Origin: Alphaproteobacteria bacterium
GTDB taxonomy: Bacteria; Pseudomonadota; Alphaproteobacteria; UBA8366; Aestuariispiraceae
DNA length: 64,000 bases
Assembly: GCA_033344895.1 (NCBI GenBank)
Contig: JAWPMN010000001.1
Coordinates: 3,418,001 to 3,482,000 of the forward strand
Direction of reading: 5' to 3'
A program made the translations under genes and the position numbers. Position 1 is the first letter of the stretch. Each line of letters starts with the position of its first letter. The notes beneath the pieces were generated by a model. It saw nothing but the letters and a program-made list of their open reading frames with translations. It was not told where the DNA came from and did no database searches. This document shows positions 26,142-35,035 of the stretch, one piece after another.

Positions 26142-27352
26142 CCGAATATCCGCCTCTGTCCGGTTCAGGGCAGGTTCCGATGGCGGGCAGGCGGGCGGTG
26201 GCGGCATTCGCCGCCGCCGCCGGGGCCGTCGTGCTGACGGAATTCATCGCCGTCGGCCTGCTTCCCGCCCTTGCAAGGGATTTTGATATATCCCTGTCGC
26301 GCGCGGGCTGGCTGGTTTCGGCCTTCGCCCTTTCCGCGGCACTGCTTGGGCCGGCCCTGACCCTCGGAATGGGCCGTATCAGGCCGCGGACCGGACTGGC
26401 CCTAGGGCTTGTGCTTTATGGCGGGGCAGGGGGGATCGCCGCCCTCATTCAGGACTTTCATGTCTTTCTTGCGGTTCGGATCGTGCAGGGGGCTCTCCTC
26501 ACCTATTTCATCAGCGCGGCAAGCAAGACGGCGATGGACCTGTCGCCGCCGGAGCGCGCCGCACGCGCGGTCGGCCATGTGAATGTCGGGACAATCCTCG
26601 GGGCCATGGCCGCAACGCCCCTGGGACTTTGGGGGGCGGACGCCCTCGGCTGGCAGGCCATCTACCTGGCGCTCGGCGGCGCGGCGGTTCTGTCCGCATT
26701 CCCGGTACTGGCAACGGTTCCGCGTATCCTGGGACCTGTCAGGGCGGCAATTTCAGGCGAAGTGTCGATCCTTCGAACCGGGCCTGTGCTGGCCCATTTG
26801 GCCCTGTCCCTCATGACATTCGCGGCCATGTTTTCGGCCTACAGTTTCATCGCGCCAGTTCTTTCCAAAGGGCTTGGTGCGTCGGCCGGTCCCGTTTCCG
26901 TTGTGCTGATCGGTATCGGCGCGGCGGGCCTGATCGGTAACGCCCTCGCGTCGAAGGAGGCGGACCGCGATCCGGACCGGGCGACCCTGGGCACGCTGGC
27001 CGTGCTTGCCCTGTCCGGTTCGGCGCTTGTGTTGCTGGGCTGGAACCCGGTCGCGGACTTTCTCATGCTAACGGCTTGGGGCGCAGCACATGCCGCCGCC
27101 TTCGTTGCCTGCCAGGTCCGCGTCATGGTTCAGGCACCGCAGGCCGCCGCCTTTGCCGGGTCTTTGAACATTGCCGTCTGCAATGTCGGGATCGGAATAG
27201 GGGCCGTCCTTGGCGGCTGGGTACTGGAAGCGGCCGGAACTGCATGGCTGGGCCCAGCCATGGCGGCGGTAGCGCTGCCCGCGATCCTGCTGAACGGATG
27301 GCTCATGCGGGCACAAGGGCGCCGGATTGCCGACCGAGCGGGGGCACCCTAG
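26138..27352 (+). CDS. major facilitator superfamily exporter (DHA1-like)
   Basis: 404 residues with about twelve hydrophobic segments. AAAGAVVLTEFIAVGLLPAL is a typical DHA1 first helix, and the loop 2-3 region reads GMGRIRPRTGLALG. MFS drug or metabolite efflux proteins of this size (such as AraJ/YdhP types) fit. It is translationally coupled to the TetR-linked SDR (ATGA overlap), suggesting a substrate-inducible detoxification or efflux pair. Its substrate cannot be read from sequence. Confidence 0.88.
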   Translation: MTEYPPLSGSGQVPMAGRRAVAAFAAAAGAVVLTEFIAVGLLPALARDFDISLSRAGWLVSAFALSAALLGPALTLGMGRIRPRTGLALGLVLYGGAGGIAALIQDFHVFLAVRIVQGALLTYFISAASKTAMDLSPPERAARAVGHVNVGTILGAMAATPLGLWGADALGWQAIYLALGGAAVLSAFPVLATVPRILGPVRAAISGEVSILRTGPVLAHLALSLMTFAAMFSAYSFIAPVLSKGLGASAGPVSVVLIGIGAAGLIGNALASKEADRDPDRATLGTLAVLALSGSALVLLGWNPVADFLMLTAWGAAHAAAFVACQVRVMVQAPQAAAFAGSLNIAVCNVGIGIGAVLGGWVLEAAGTAWLGPAMAAVALPAILLNGWLMRAQGRRIADRAGAP

Positions 27353-27385
27353 TCTCATTCCCTGGATAGTTTCGGGGGAAAGCAC

Positions 27386-28069
27386 ATGTTCCGATCCGCC
27401 TGCGCCGGACTGGCGATGCTGACATTGACGGCCATGCCGGCATCGGCCTGCCCCTTGGCGCTGGTGCTGGCGCTCGACGTATCCTCCAGTGTCGATGATC
27501 AGGAACACCGACTGCAGTCGGAGGGGTTGGCTCGCGCGCTGACCGACCCGACCGTGATGGAAGCGATCCTGTCACAAGGGGGAATCTGGCTTTCGGCGTT
27601 CGAATGGTCCGGTCGCCGCAACCAGCGCATTCTGATTGACTGGACGCATCTGAACTCGCTGCAAGTGATCGGGCAGGCCGCGGCGCGCATTCGTGACGCT
27701 CAGCGCAGCACCAATGAATTCCCAACGGCTCTTGGCTATGCGTTGGGGTTTGCCTCGGTCTATCTGAAGAAGTCGCCGCCGGGCTGCATTCGTCGGGTCA
27801 TCGATGTCGCGGGCGACGGCGTCAACAATGAAGGCTTTGCGCCGTCCAACGCCTACAATGCCTTCGACTTCCGAGGAGTCACCGTCAATGGCCTGGTCAT
27901 CAAGGGGGCCGACCCGGATCCGGAGGAGTTTTACCGCGAACAGGTGATGTTCGGACCAGGCTCCTTCGTGGAGATCGCCGACGGCTATGGCGATTACGCC
28001 GCCGCGATGCGCCGCAAGCTGATCCGAGAAGTGTTGGGCGCCAGCCTGGCCGAGGCACCGCTGGACTGA
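27386..28069 (+). CDS. DUF1194 (von Willebrand A-like) secreted protein
   Basis: 227 residues. A signal peptide (MFRSACAGLAMLTLTAMPASA) precedes a VWA-like fold that begins LALVLALDVSSSVDD, a MIDAS-like DxSxS motif. RRVIDVAGDGVNNEG carries a second MIDAS-type Asp. From memory this is the DUF1194 family of alphaproteobacteria. It is probably periplasmic and metal-binding; the partner is unknown. It lies 33 bp after the MFS gene on the same strand. Confidence 0.82.
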   Translation: MFRSACAGLAMLTLTAMPASACPLALVLALDVSSSVDDQEHRLQSEGLARALTDPTVMEAILSQGGIWLSAFEWSGRRNQRILIDWTHLNSLQVIGQAAARIRDAQRSTNEFPTALGYALGFASVYLKKSPPGCIRRVIDVAGDGVNNEGFAPSNAYNAFDFRGVTVNGLVIKGADPDPEEFYREQVMFGPGSFVEIADGYGDYAAAMRRKLIREVLGASLAEAPLD

Positions 28070-28088
28070 GTTTCATCAGTCTCAGAAA

Positions 28089-28106
28089 ATGTCATTCGAC
28101 TGTCAT
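28089..28106 (+). promoter_or_regulatory. Pho-box-like site upstream of the 74-residue orphan gene
   Basis: ATGTCAT and CTGTCAT are separated by TCGA (11-bp period), matching 13 of 14 positions of the PhoB consensus CTGTCAT-N4-CTGTCAY. The site begins 20 bp after the DUF1194 stop and 91 bp before ATG 28180. A TTTATC hexamer at 28120-28125 is a weak -10 candidate. It is the better of the two Pho-box matches in the window. Confidence 0.55.
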
Positions 28107-28179
28107 TCGGCGTTTACGGTTTATCAACCGACTCCCGACAAATTCGTAGTGCCAGTTACGAAAAGCCGGAGCGGAATGC

Positions 28180-28404
28180 ATGTCACTTCAGGAAATCGAT
28201 GCGTCAACATCCTGCATGATGGTAGAGGCCTTCATCGAAACCGCGCAGGAAACGGTGAGCCGCTCCGGGTCCCGGTTGCAGGCCCTGCGCGAAGGCGTGG
28301 TGGCCGCCAGCATGGTGCTGAGCGCCTTTACCGGCATGCCGGACGAGGAGGCGCGGGAGGCGGCGCGCGTCTGGGCACAGTCGAATCGGGAACTGGAGTT
28401 CTAA
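28180..28404 (+). CDS. small orphan protein, 74 residues
   Basis: A short acidic, helical protein (MSLQEIDAST... ending WAQSNRELEF) with no signal peptide or clear membrane span; residues about 36-50 (GVVAASMVLSAFTGM) are moderately hydrophobic. GGAG at 28168-28171 is 8 bp upstream of the ATG. I recognise no family. A Pho-box-like motif precedes it, so a phosphate-starvation small protein is a testable idea. It converges with dnaB across a 24-bp gap. Confidence 0.6.
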   Translation: MSLQEIDASTSCMMVEAFIETAQETVSRSGSRLQALREGVVAASMVLSAFTGMPDEEAREAARVWAQSNRELEF

Positions 28405-28428
28405 CGCGCCGGTTCGGCGGATCGGTCG

Positions 28429-30006
28429 TCAGTAGGCCTCATGCGCCTTGTCCAGATCGTCGAACAGGGTCAGTTCGCCCTGGAAGAACAGTTCGACGAT
28501 ACCGACCGGGCCATGTCGCTGCTTGGCGATGACCAGTTCGGCGATATTGCGCTTTTCCGCCAGCATCTGTTCGTGGCGCAGCCGGCGTTCCTCGAACTTT
28601 TCCGGGGCTTCGTTCGGACGCTGCTCCGGATATTCCTTTTCCAGATAGTATTCCGGACGGTAGACGAAGCTGACCACGTCCGCGTCCTGCTCGATCGAGC
28701 CTGATTCACGAAGGTCGGCGAGCTGCGGGCGTTTGTCTTCGCGGTTTTCGACCTGACGCGACAACTGGGAGAGGGCGAGGACCGGAACTTCCAGATCCTT
28801 GGCCAGGGTTTTCAGGCCACGGGTGATTTCCGAGACCTCCTGCACACGGTTATCCATGCGCTTGTCCGGCGGCCCCTGAAGCAGCTGAAGATAGTCGACG
28901 ACGACGAGGTGCAAGCCGTGCTGGCGCTTCACCCTCCGCGCCCGTTGGCGCAACCCGGTGATCGACAGGGCCGGCGTATCGTCGATATAGAGCGGAATCC
29001 GCCCCAGTTCCTGGCTGGCGACGACCACGCGCTCGAATTCCTCCTGCTGGATATCGCCGCGCCGGATCTTGTCCGAGGGCACGCCGGCGCAGGTGGAGAT
29101 CAGTCGGCCGGCCAGCTGTTCGGCACTCATTTCCAGCGAGAAGAACAGGACGACGCCGCCTTCCTCGATCTCGCGTCCGTCCTCGGTCACGATCTTCTTG
29201 TACGCCGCTGCCGCGTTATAGGCGATGTTGGTTGCCAGCGCCGTCTTGCCCATAGCGGGGCGCCCGGCAAGGATCAGCAGATCCGACTTGTGCAAACCAC
29301 CGAGACGCTCATCGACGTCGCGCAGGCCGGTCGTGATCCCGACGATATGGCTGTCGCGCTTGAACGCCTGCTCCGCCATTTCCAGCGCACGCTTGGCGGC
29401 CACATCCATGCTGGTGACGGACCGATCAACTTCGCCGGTGGAGGCCAGGTCGTAGAGCCGCTGTTCGGCCTTTTCGATCTGCTTGTTGGCGGTGAAGTCG
29501 ATGTCGTGATTGTCATAGGCATCGTTGACGATATCTTCACCCAGACCGATCAATTCCCGCTTCAGGTGCAGGTCGTGGATGGTGCGCGCATACTCCGCCG
29601 CGTTCAGGACGGTGACGACGTTTGTCGCCAATTCGTAGAGATATTCCGTGCCACCTGCCTCTCGCAGGATGTCGTCGCTGTCGGCGATATGGCTCAGCGT
29701 CGCCGGACTGGCGACCTGACCCTTGTCGATCAGCTTCTTGATGTGTTCGTAAAGGCGCTGGTGTTCCGGCACATAGAAATGCACGGCGCGCAGGAGATCC
29801 GCCGCCGGCTCATAGGCGCGGTTGTTGCGCAGGATTGCACCCAGCAGCGCCTGCTCCACCTCCGCGTTGAAGGGGGGCTGGCGGAAGGCCTTTTGCTGGC
29901 CGTCCTGATTGGTGCGGTCGCCATGCAGGGGGCGCACATTGTTTGAGCCGCCGGGGCTCTCAGCAGGATCGATTGTCATTCTCGGACCATACGCCGAGTC
30001 GGCCAT
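28429..30006 (-). CDS. dnaB: replicative DNA helicase DnaB
   Basis: 525 residues. The N-terminal DnaB domain (PPFNAEVEQALLGAILRN) is followed by a linker and the RecA-like helicase domain. Walker A is AGRPAMGKTALA, Walker B VVVDYLQLLQG, and SQLSRQVENREDKRP is the conserved DnaB segment. It is the hexameric replication-fork helicase. The first 30 or so residues before PPFNAEVEQ are an extended, low-complexity leader; MTIDPAESPG at 29979 is an alternative start. No upstream ribosome site is strong for either. Confidence 0.96.
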   Translation of the reverse strand: MADSAYGPRMTIDPAESPGGSNNVRPLHGDRTNQDGQQKAFRQPPFNAEVEQALLGAILRNNRAYEPAADLLRAVHFYVPEHQRLYEHIKKLIDKGQVASPATLSHIADSDDILREAGGTEYLYELATNVVTVLNAAEYARTIHDLHLKRELIGLGEDIVNDAYDNHDIDFTANKQIEKAEQRLYDLASTGEVDRSVTSMDVAAKRALEMAEQAFKRDSHIVGITTGLRDVDERLGGLHKSDLLILAGRPAMGKTALATNIAYNAAAAYKKIVTEDGREIEEGGVVLFFSLEMSAEQLAGRLISTCAGVPSDKIRRGDIQQEEFERVVVASQELGRIPLYIDDTPALSITGLRQRARRVKRQHGLHLVVVDYLQLLQGPPDKRMDNRVQEVSEITRGLKTLAKDLEVPVLALSQLSRQVENREDKRPQLADLRESGSIEQDADVVSFVYRPEYYLEKEYPEQRPNEAPEKFEERRLRHEQMLAEKRNIAELVIAKQRHGPVGIVELFFQGELTLFDDLDKAHEAY

Positions 30007-30085
30007 CTTGGCACGGAGAACGGGTGTGAACCGACCCTGTGAATTAGGTGGATATCGGGGGCAGCCGCCTCCTGTGCGGCCTCCC

Positions 30086-32455
30086 TCAGGCGGTCAGGGC
30101 GGTGAACTCCCGGCGGGTTTCCGCCGCTGCGCTGTCCAGTCGTCGTACCAGATCGGATACCCTGTCCTCGTTGGATTCGAACTCCAGTTCCTTGCAGACC
30201 CGGGTCAAGGTCGTGAAGCCCAGATTGGCGCACATGCCTTTTACGGTATGGGCGATCTTGCTGCGCTCCTCCGCAGAATGGGGCGCGCGCAAGGTCTCGA
30301 TCGATTCATAGACCTGATCGATGGCGCGCAGGCCGAGATCTTCGAGTTTTTCCGCCGGCATGATGCCCTTGAGGGAGCCGATCGTCGCGATATCCAGAAC
30401 CGGCTCGTCAAGGTCGTTCTGGGGCGATGCCACCGCAGGCGCCGACACGGTAATGCCGGAGGAGGGGGCGGAAAGGCTATCGGCAAGTGGTGAGGCGCTG
30501 TCGTGGAAGGGGGGCGACGGCGGAACGTGTTCCGGCGCGACCTGCCGCGGATCCGTGTCTTTCCCGGGCATTTTGGGGTTCGGCCTTTCGGGACAGAGTT
30601 GCAACAGACGGGTTTTCAGTTTCGCCCAGTCGACTGGTTTCGACACGACCTCATTCATGCCGCCCGCCAGGTATTCGTCACGCTGTTCCTTGAACGCGTT
30701 GGCGGTCATGCCGATGATCGGCAGTTCGTGCCCGAATTCGCGCGCTTTCCTGGTTGCCGTCAGGCCATCCATTTCCGGCATCTGAACGTCCATCAGGACG
30801 ACGTCGAACGTGTATCGTTCCAGGGCCTCGAGGGCCTTGCGGCCGTCATAGGCTTCGCTGACCAGACACCCCCATTTGCTCAACATGTCGGACGCGATCA
30901 CCCGGTTGATCTCGACATCGTCGACGACCAGGACCTGGAGGCCGTTCAGGGAAGCACTGTCCAGGTCCGTTCCGGACATGACATGGGCCATCGAAAGCAC
31001 ATCCTCGACCTTCGCCTTGCGAAGAGGCAGCGTCAGCCGAAAGGTGGACCCGACGCCGGGTTGGCTGGTTACAGTCAGATTGCCACCCATGGCCTGTGCC
31101 AGTTTCGCGCTGATCGAGAGGCCGAGACCGGAGCCGCCGAAACGGCGCGACGTCGATCCGTCCGCCTGCGCAAAGGGCTCGAAGATCGCCTTCACCTTGT
31201 CCTCCGGAATCCCAATTCCGGTATCGGACACTTCAATGATCAGGTTCTTTGTGGCGCCGAGGCGCGCCTTGTCCAGGCAGGCCTGGACCCGAACCGATCC
31301 ACTGTCGGTGAACTTCAGGGCATTGCCGATCAGGTTGTTCAGTATCTGCCGAATGCGTTCCGGATCGCCATGCAGGGCCAAGTCGTCCTCCAGATCGATC
31401 GTGACGCTGTATTCCAGATTCTTCTGCTCCGCGAGCATTGAGTACATCGATGCGAAGTCGCTCAGGACCTGGGTCGGCAGGAACGCGATATCCTCCAGTT
31501 GAATGCCGCCGCTTTCGATCCGGGAGAAGTCGAGAACATCGTTGATGACGGCCAGCAGGGCATCGCCGGAAGATTGGGCCATCCTCGCGTAGCGGGCCTG
31601 GTCCGGTGTCAGGTCCGACTGCGCCAGGAACGAGAGGCTTCCCAGAAGTCCGTTCAGCGGTGTGCGCAGTTCATGACTGGTGGTCGCGATGAAGGAGGTC
31701 TTGGCGCGGCTGAGATCCTCCGCCGCCTGACGGGACCTGGCCTCGCGTTCGAAAGCCCGCGTCAGGATTTTGCGAGCATCTTCCATCCGGCGCAGCATGT
31801 CACCGATTTCATCGCTTCGATCCGTCTCGATCGGGTCCGAATGGCCGGGTTTGAGCTTTTCCACGGCCCCGCCGATTTCGTCGACGGCAACCAGAACGGT
31901 GCGTCGCAGGATGACTGCGGAAACGATGACGATTACGGCCACGAAGAAGATGCTGACCGCAACGATTAGGCCGGTGGTCTCGATGAGAGCGGAGCGCCGG
32001 TCGCCCAGTTCCGACTGCAGTCGTTCGATCTGTGTGAACAGCGCATTGCGGTTCGAACTCAGTCGACCGACCAGCGCCTTCTTGGCAGCCGGGCTAAGGC
32101 TCGTCTGAGTGTCATTCAGGCGCTGGACAGCCCGGTCAATTGCGCTTAGCCGGCCCCGGATCTCGTTCTGGAACCCTTCACTGATGTCCAACTGCATGAA
32201 CAACTGGTCCAACCGATCGTCCAACCGGTCCAGCAGCCTGTTCCATTGTTTCGCGGTTCGCTGATTCGGGCTTTGCAGAATTTCGGACGCAAGCTCGTCC
32301 ACGTAGCGAAGGTCGGAAAGGGTCTCATTCACGCCGCGGAGACGCTCGTCATAATCGCTCTGCCTCAGAAGCGCGAAGGCATTCACGGTGACAAGGACGG
32401 CAATCGCGGCCATTGCTAGCCAACCCAGCCAAACCGCCCTTGTCCGAAGCTTCAT
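30086..32455 (-). CDS. hybrid sensor histidine kinase with receiver and Hpt domains
   Basis: 789 residues from ATG 32455 (AAAGGA 9 bp upstream). Two transmembrane helices (about 8-30 and 160-184) enclose a periplasmic helical domain. A HAMP-like segment, a HisKA domain with H261 (TSHELRTPLNG) and a HATPase domain (NLIGNALKF, DTGIGIP, GSGLGLSI) follow. Then come a receiver with D556 (LMDVQMP), a Pro-rich linker and an Hpt domain with H736 (IAHTVKGMCANLGF). The full TorS/ArcB-type phosphorelay is thus in one chain. It starts 25 bp after a periplasmic binding-protein gene, its likely partner in ligand sensing. Confidence 0.93.
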   Translation of the reverse strand: MKLRTRAVWLGWLAMAAIAVLVTVNAFALLRQSDYDERLRGVNETLSDLRYVDELASEILQSPNQRTAKQWNRLLDRLDDRLDQLFMQLDISEGFQNEIRGRLSAIDRAVQRLNDTQTSLSPAAKKALVGRLSSNRNALFTQIERLQSELGDRRSALIETTGLIVAVSIFFVAVIVIVSAVILRRTVLVAVDEIGGAVEKLKPGHSDPIETDRSDEIGDMLRRMEDARKILTRAFEREARSRQAAEDLSRAKTSFIATTSHELRTPLNGLLGSLSFLAQSDLTPDQARYARMAQSSGDALLAVINDVLDFSRIESGGIQLEDIAFLPTQVLSDFASMYSMLAEQKNLEYSVTIDLEDDLALHGDPERIRQILNNLIGNALKFTDSGSVRVQACLDKARLGATKNLIIEVSDTGIGIPEDKVKAIFEPFAQADGSTSRRFGGSGLGLSISAKLAQAMGGNLTVTSQPGVGSTFRLTLPLRKAKVEDVLSMAHVMSGTDLDSASLNGLQVLVVDDVEINRVIASDMLSKWGCLVSEAYDGRKALEALERYTFDVVLMDVQMPEMDGLTATRKAREFGHELPIIGMTANAFKEQRDEYLAGGMNEVVSKPVDWAKLKTRLLQLCPERPNPKMPGKDTDPRQVAPEHVPPSPPFHDSASPLADSLSAPSSGITVSAPAVASPQNDLDEPVLDIATIGSLKGIMPAEKLEDLGLRAIDQVYESIETLRAPHSAEERSKIAHTVKGMCANLGFTTLTRVCKELEFESNEDRVSDLVRRLDSAAAETRREFTALTA

Positions 32456-32480
32456 CGTGACAGATCCTTTCCCCGGCGGA

Positions 32481-33461
32481 TCAGTAGACCACCCGAACCG
32501 CCTGCGGTGCCACACTATGGAGCGGGTCGGGCCTTAGGAAGTCCAGAACGTTCGGGGCCGGCCCTTCCGACAGATCGTTCTCGATCCGCCATGCCATTTC
32601 CGCCTCTATTGCACTGATTAGGTCCTGCGGGATGACGAGTGCAAGTGAGTGCTGCGGCCAGATGTCTTCCAAAGATCCGGCATCCATTGCCAGACGCTCC
32701 GCAAGTGCCTGCTTTGCTTCGTCCGGGTTCTCCCGTGCGAAGTTTTCGGCCTTGTGGAGTCCTTCCAGAAAGCCGGTCAGGGTCTCGGCCGTTTCCTCCG
32801 ACAACGCGCATTTGCCGTGGAGTGTGAAGTAGTAATACTGGTCCGCCTGATCCGGGTAGTCGGTGGCGATTTCACCAAGAGCCTTCCGGATATTGGTCAC
32901 ATGAGGCTCCCAGGTCATGGCGGCATCCACCTTGCCGTCGGAAATCAATTCCACGATTTCCTGCGGTCGGGCGCTAACCAGGGTTACGCTGTCTATATCG
33001 ACATCCGACAGGATCAGATACTGGGACAGGAAGAACTGACCGATCCCGTTCGGCGTCACGGCGATGCTGGCGCCGCGCAGGTCCGACGGGGCCGGCCCGA
33101 TCTTGTCGCTGCGCGAGATGAGGCGCGTCGTGCGGGATGCTGAAATCGTTCCGTAAAGGCAGAGGTCCCGGTCGGTCAGGATCTTGCTGGCAAAGGCGAA
33201 TTCGGAACTGGTGCCGAAGGTCAGGCTGCCATCGGCAACCCGATTGGCCGCTACCACGCCGGACCCCACTTCTTCCAGTTCGATGTTCAGGCCGTCCAGA
33301 TATCCCTTGGCATCCGCGAGCCAGACCAACATGCCCGTTTTCGAGGTTCCGATGCGTACGGGCTCTGCCGCGCCGGCAGCGCCCGTCAGGGCCGCAAGGC
33401 CAAGGATCGCGGCGGCAGAAAGGGTCTTCAGCGCCAAGGCGATGATGCGCATGACAACCAT
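32481..33461 (-). CDS. ABC-type periplasmic substrate-binding protein (NMT1/SsuA-like)
   Basis: 326 residues from ATG 33461, with GGGAGG 8 bp upstream. A signal peptide ends near GAAGAAEPVR. The mature part starts VRIGTSKTGMLVWLADAKGY and continues with DLRGASIAVT and VDAAMTWEPHV, the layout of nitrate/sulfonate/thiamine-precursor binding proteins. No ABC permease or ATPase is nearby. Instead a hybrid kinase follows after 25 bp, so it probably presents a ligand to the kinase, as TorT does for TorS. The ligand is unknown. Confidence 0.85.
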   Translation of the reverse strand: MVVMRIIALALKTLSAAAILGLAALTGAAGAAEPVRIGTSKTGMLVWLADAKGYLDGLNIELEEVGSGVVAANRVADGSLTFGTSSEFAFASKILTDRDLCLYGTISASRTTRLISRSDKIGPAPSDLRGASIAVTPNGIGQFFLSQYLILSDVDIDSVTLVSARPQEIVELISDGKVDAAMTWEPHVTNIRKALGEIATDYPDQADQYYYFTLHGKCALSEETAETLTGFLEGLHKAENFARENPDEAKQALAERLAMDAGSLEDIWPQHSLALVIPQDLISAIEAEMAWRIENDLSEGPAPNVLDFLRPDPLHSVAPQAVRVVY

Positions 33462-33583
33462 GGGTAAAACCTCCCGACTTTTAGGGTCGCCCGATACACG
33501 CAAACCCTAGCCGCCAATGATTAACAACCGATAAATCGAATCCGGTTCGAATTTTTTGCAATTATCCCTTGTTTTGCATCCGT

Positions 33584-33612
33584 TTGACGAATTGAATCGA
33601 CGAACCGTAAAT
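33584..33612 (+). promoter_or_regulatory. possible promoter of the single-domain receiver gene
   Basis: TTGACG (33584-33589) and GTAAAT (33607-33612) are separated by 17 bp, a moderate match to a housekeeping promoter, 75 bp before the receiver gene. An upstream AT-rich segment includes TTCGAATTTTTTG. The -10 match is weak. Confidence 0.3.
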
Positions 33613-33686
33613 GGCTCGTGCAAGTCGTAGCCGGATCAGGGCATGCGAGATGGAGTGATCAATGACCGGGGTGCGGGCATCCAAGC

Positions 33687-34076
33687 ATGATTAGTGGCGA
33701 TAGCATGACGGCCGTGGTTGTCGAGGATAACGACGAGAGTTTCGAGGTCTTGCGCTCCATCCTCGAAAGCCTGGGGTATACCGTACGACGTGCCCCGCAT
33801 GAGGGGCCGCAGTTTCACGCCGAGGCGCGGGAAATTGCCAAGGCGGATCTGATTGTCCTGGATATCATTCTCAGCGAATCGATCGACGGGTTCGAGGTCG
33901 TACGGTCCCTGGTCGCCAATGAATTCAAGGGGGCCCTGATCGTCGCGTCCGCCAATGCCCCGAACTATATCGAATCGCTGGTTCAGGTCGCGGCAGGGAA
34001 CGGCATTCGGGTCATTACCGGTCTGCAAAAACCCTATCGGCGGAATACCATCGCCAAGGTGCTTGCGCAGGATTGA
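33687..34076 (+). CDS. single-domain response regulator
   Basis: 129 residues with one receiver domain. The acidic pocket is in VVEDNDES, the phospho-acceptor Asp in IVLDIILSES, and Lys in GLQKPYR. The normal Thr/Ser position reads IVASANAP. It has no output domain. It is divergent from the binding-protein/hybrid-kinase operon (225 bp between starts), so it may be the phosphate acceptor of that kinase's Hpt domain. Starts at 33687 and 33705 are in frame; neither has a strong ribosome site. Confidence 0.82.
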   Translation: MISGDSMTAVVVEDNDESFEVLRSILESLGYTVRRAPHEGPQFHAEAREIAKADLIVLDIILSESIDGFEVVRSLVANEFKGALIVASANAPNYIESLVQVAAGNGIRVITGLQKPYRRNTIAKVLAQD

Positions 34077-34153
34077 GGGGCTGGAAACGACGGACCGGCC
34101 CACCGTCTGGAATGAACCGGTCCTGCGCATTAGCGCTGCCGTAACGGATCGGA

Positions 34154-34642
34154 TCAGATCTCGCGGAACTGACGTTTAAGATCATAGTCTTCCGAGGTCA
34201 CCGTGCGTTCGAGGTCCGCCGCGCGCCGTTCCAGATCTCTGAACTTCTTGCGCAACGCCTCGAATTTCAGGCTTTCCGGAAGCCCCTCGTCTTCTCGCGG
34301 ACGGGGATCGGACGTTTGAGGTTGCGGCTCCTGGACTGGACTCGCGTTGGCCGCGGGCACGTCTTCCTTGCGCTTCAGCAACAGAAATCCGAGGCCGTAC
34401 AGGGCAATGGCAGCCGGCGGGTTCATGAATAGGAAGATCACGGCGGCAACGCGCACGGTGATGGGCCGCAGTCCGAAAGTATGGGCCAGGCCGGCGCAGA
34501 CACCTGCGATCTTTCCATATTCGGGGTCCCGGTGAAGGGCCTGCAGTTTGTCGTGCAGTTTCCGGCCGAAGCCGCCGCGCGATCCGCGCGACTGCGCGGT
34601 TCCGTCAGTGTGTGGGCGGGATTTCCGATGGGGGCAGGTCAT
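34154..34642 (-). CDS. pspC: phage-shock protein PspC
   Basis: 162 residues from ATG 34642; a TTG at 34684 is in frame. The PspC domain has LHRDPEYGKIAGVCAGLAHTF and a transmembrane helix VRVAAVIFLFMNPPAAIALYG, cited here as VAAVIFLFMN and AIALYGLGF. A charged C-terminal helix (KFEALRKKFRDLERRAADLERT) may interact with PspA or PspB. PspC is the inner-membrane sensor that controls PspF activity through PspA. It is the last of the pspA-pspB-pspC run, 51 bp after pspB. Confidence 0.9.
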   Translation of the reverse strand: MTCPHRKSRPHTDGTAQSRGSRGGFGRKLHDKLQALHRDPEYGKIAGVCAGLAHTFGLRPITVRVAAVIFLFMNPPAAIALYGLGFLLLKRKEDVPAANASPVQEPQPQTSDPRPREDEGLPESLKFEALRKKFRDLERRAADLERTVTSEDYDLKRQFREI

Positions 34643-34693
34643 GTTTCTATCTCGTCTCGTCGCGGTCAGTTCGGATCGGTTCAACTCAACTCT

Positions 34694-34945
34694 TTACTGC
34701 GGGGCCCGGCGCCGTGTGCGGTCTGCGCCGGGGCGGTCGGCGTCATCGACGACATGTTCCAGCGTATCCAGTCGCTCCTCCAAACGGGACGCCAGTCGCC
34801 ACAGGGCCTGGAAATCCTCCTCCGACGCGACATGGCGCCGTTTCTGTTCCCGCCACTTGGTGATGTAGTGGAATATCAGCCACATGGGCAGCACCACGCC
34901 GATCAGCAAGACGGTCGGTACGAAGAAGACAATCCAGATATCCAT
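34694..34945 (-). CDS. pspB: phage-shock protein PspB
   Basis: 83 residues, one N-terminal membrane helix (IWIVFFVPTVLLIGVVLPMW, about 3-22), then HYITKWREQKRRH and a leucine-zipper-like coiled coil (LWRLASRLEERLDTLEHVV). This is the size and layout of E. coli PspB (about 74 residues). The C-terminal tail is basic. PspB works with PspC in sensing membrane stress. The gene lies between pspA (90 bp upstream) and pspC (51 bp downstream). Confidence 0.88.
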   Translation of the reverse strand: MDIWIVFFVPTVLLIGVVLPMWLIFHYITKWREQKRRHVASEEDFQALWRLASRLEERLDTLEHVVDDADRPGADRTRRRAPQ

Positions 34946-35035
34946 GGCGAAAGGCCGAGCCCTGTCGAAGTGTGGTGAGCATCTGACGCTCTGTGTCGCG
35001 ATTATGCCAAACCGGCCCGCAGTTTGAAGGACGGC

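Noticed and set aside
33535-33561. Weak hairpin with T-run (CGAA-TCCGG-TTCG then TTTTTT)
   Set aside because: Stem of only five bp; position upstream of the receiver gene, not after a gene on that strand, so not a convincing terminator.
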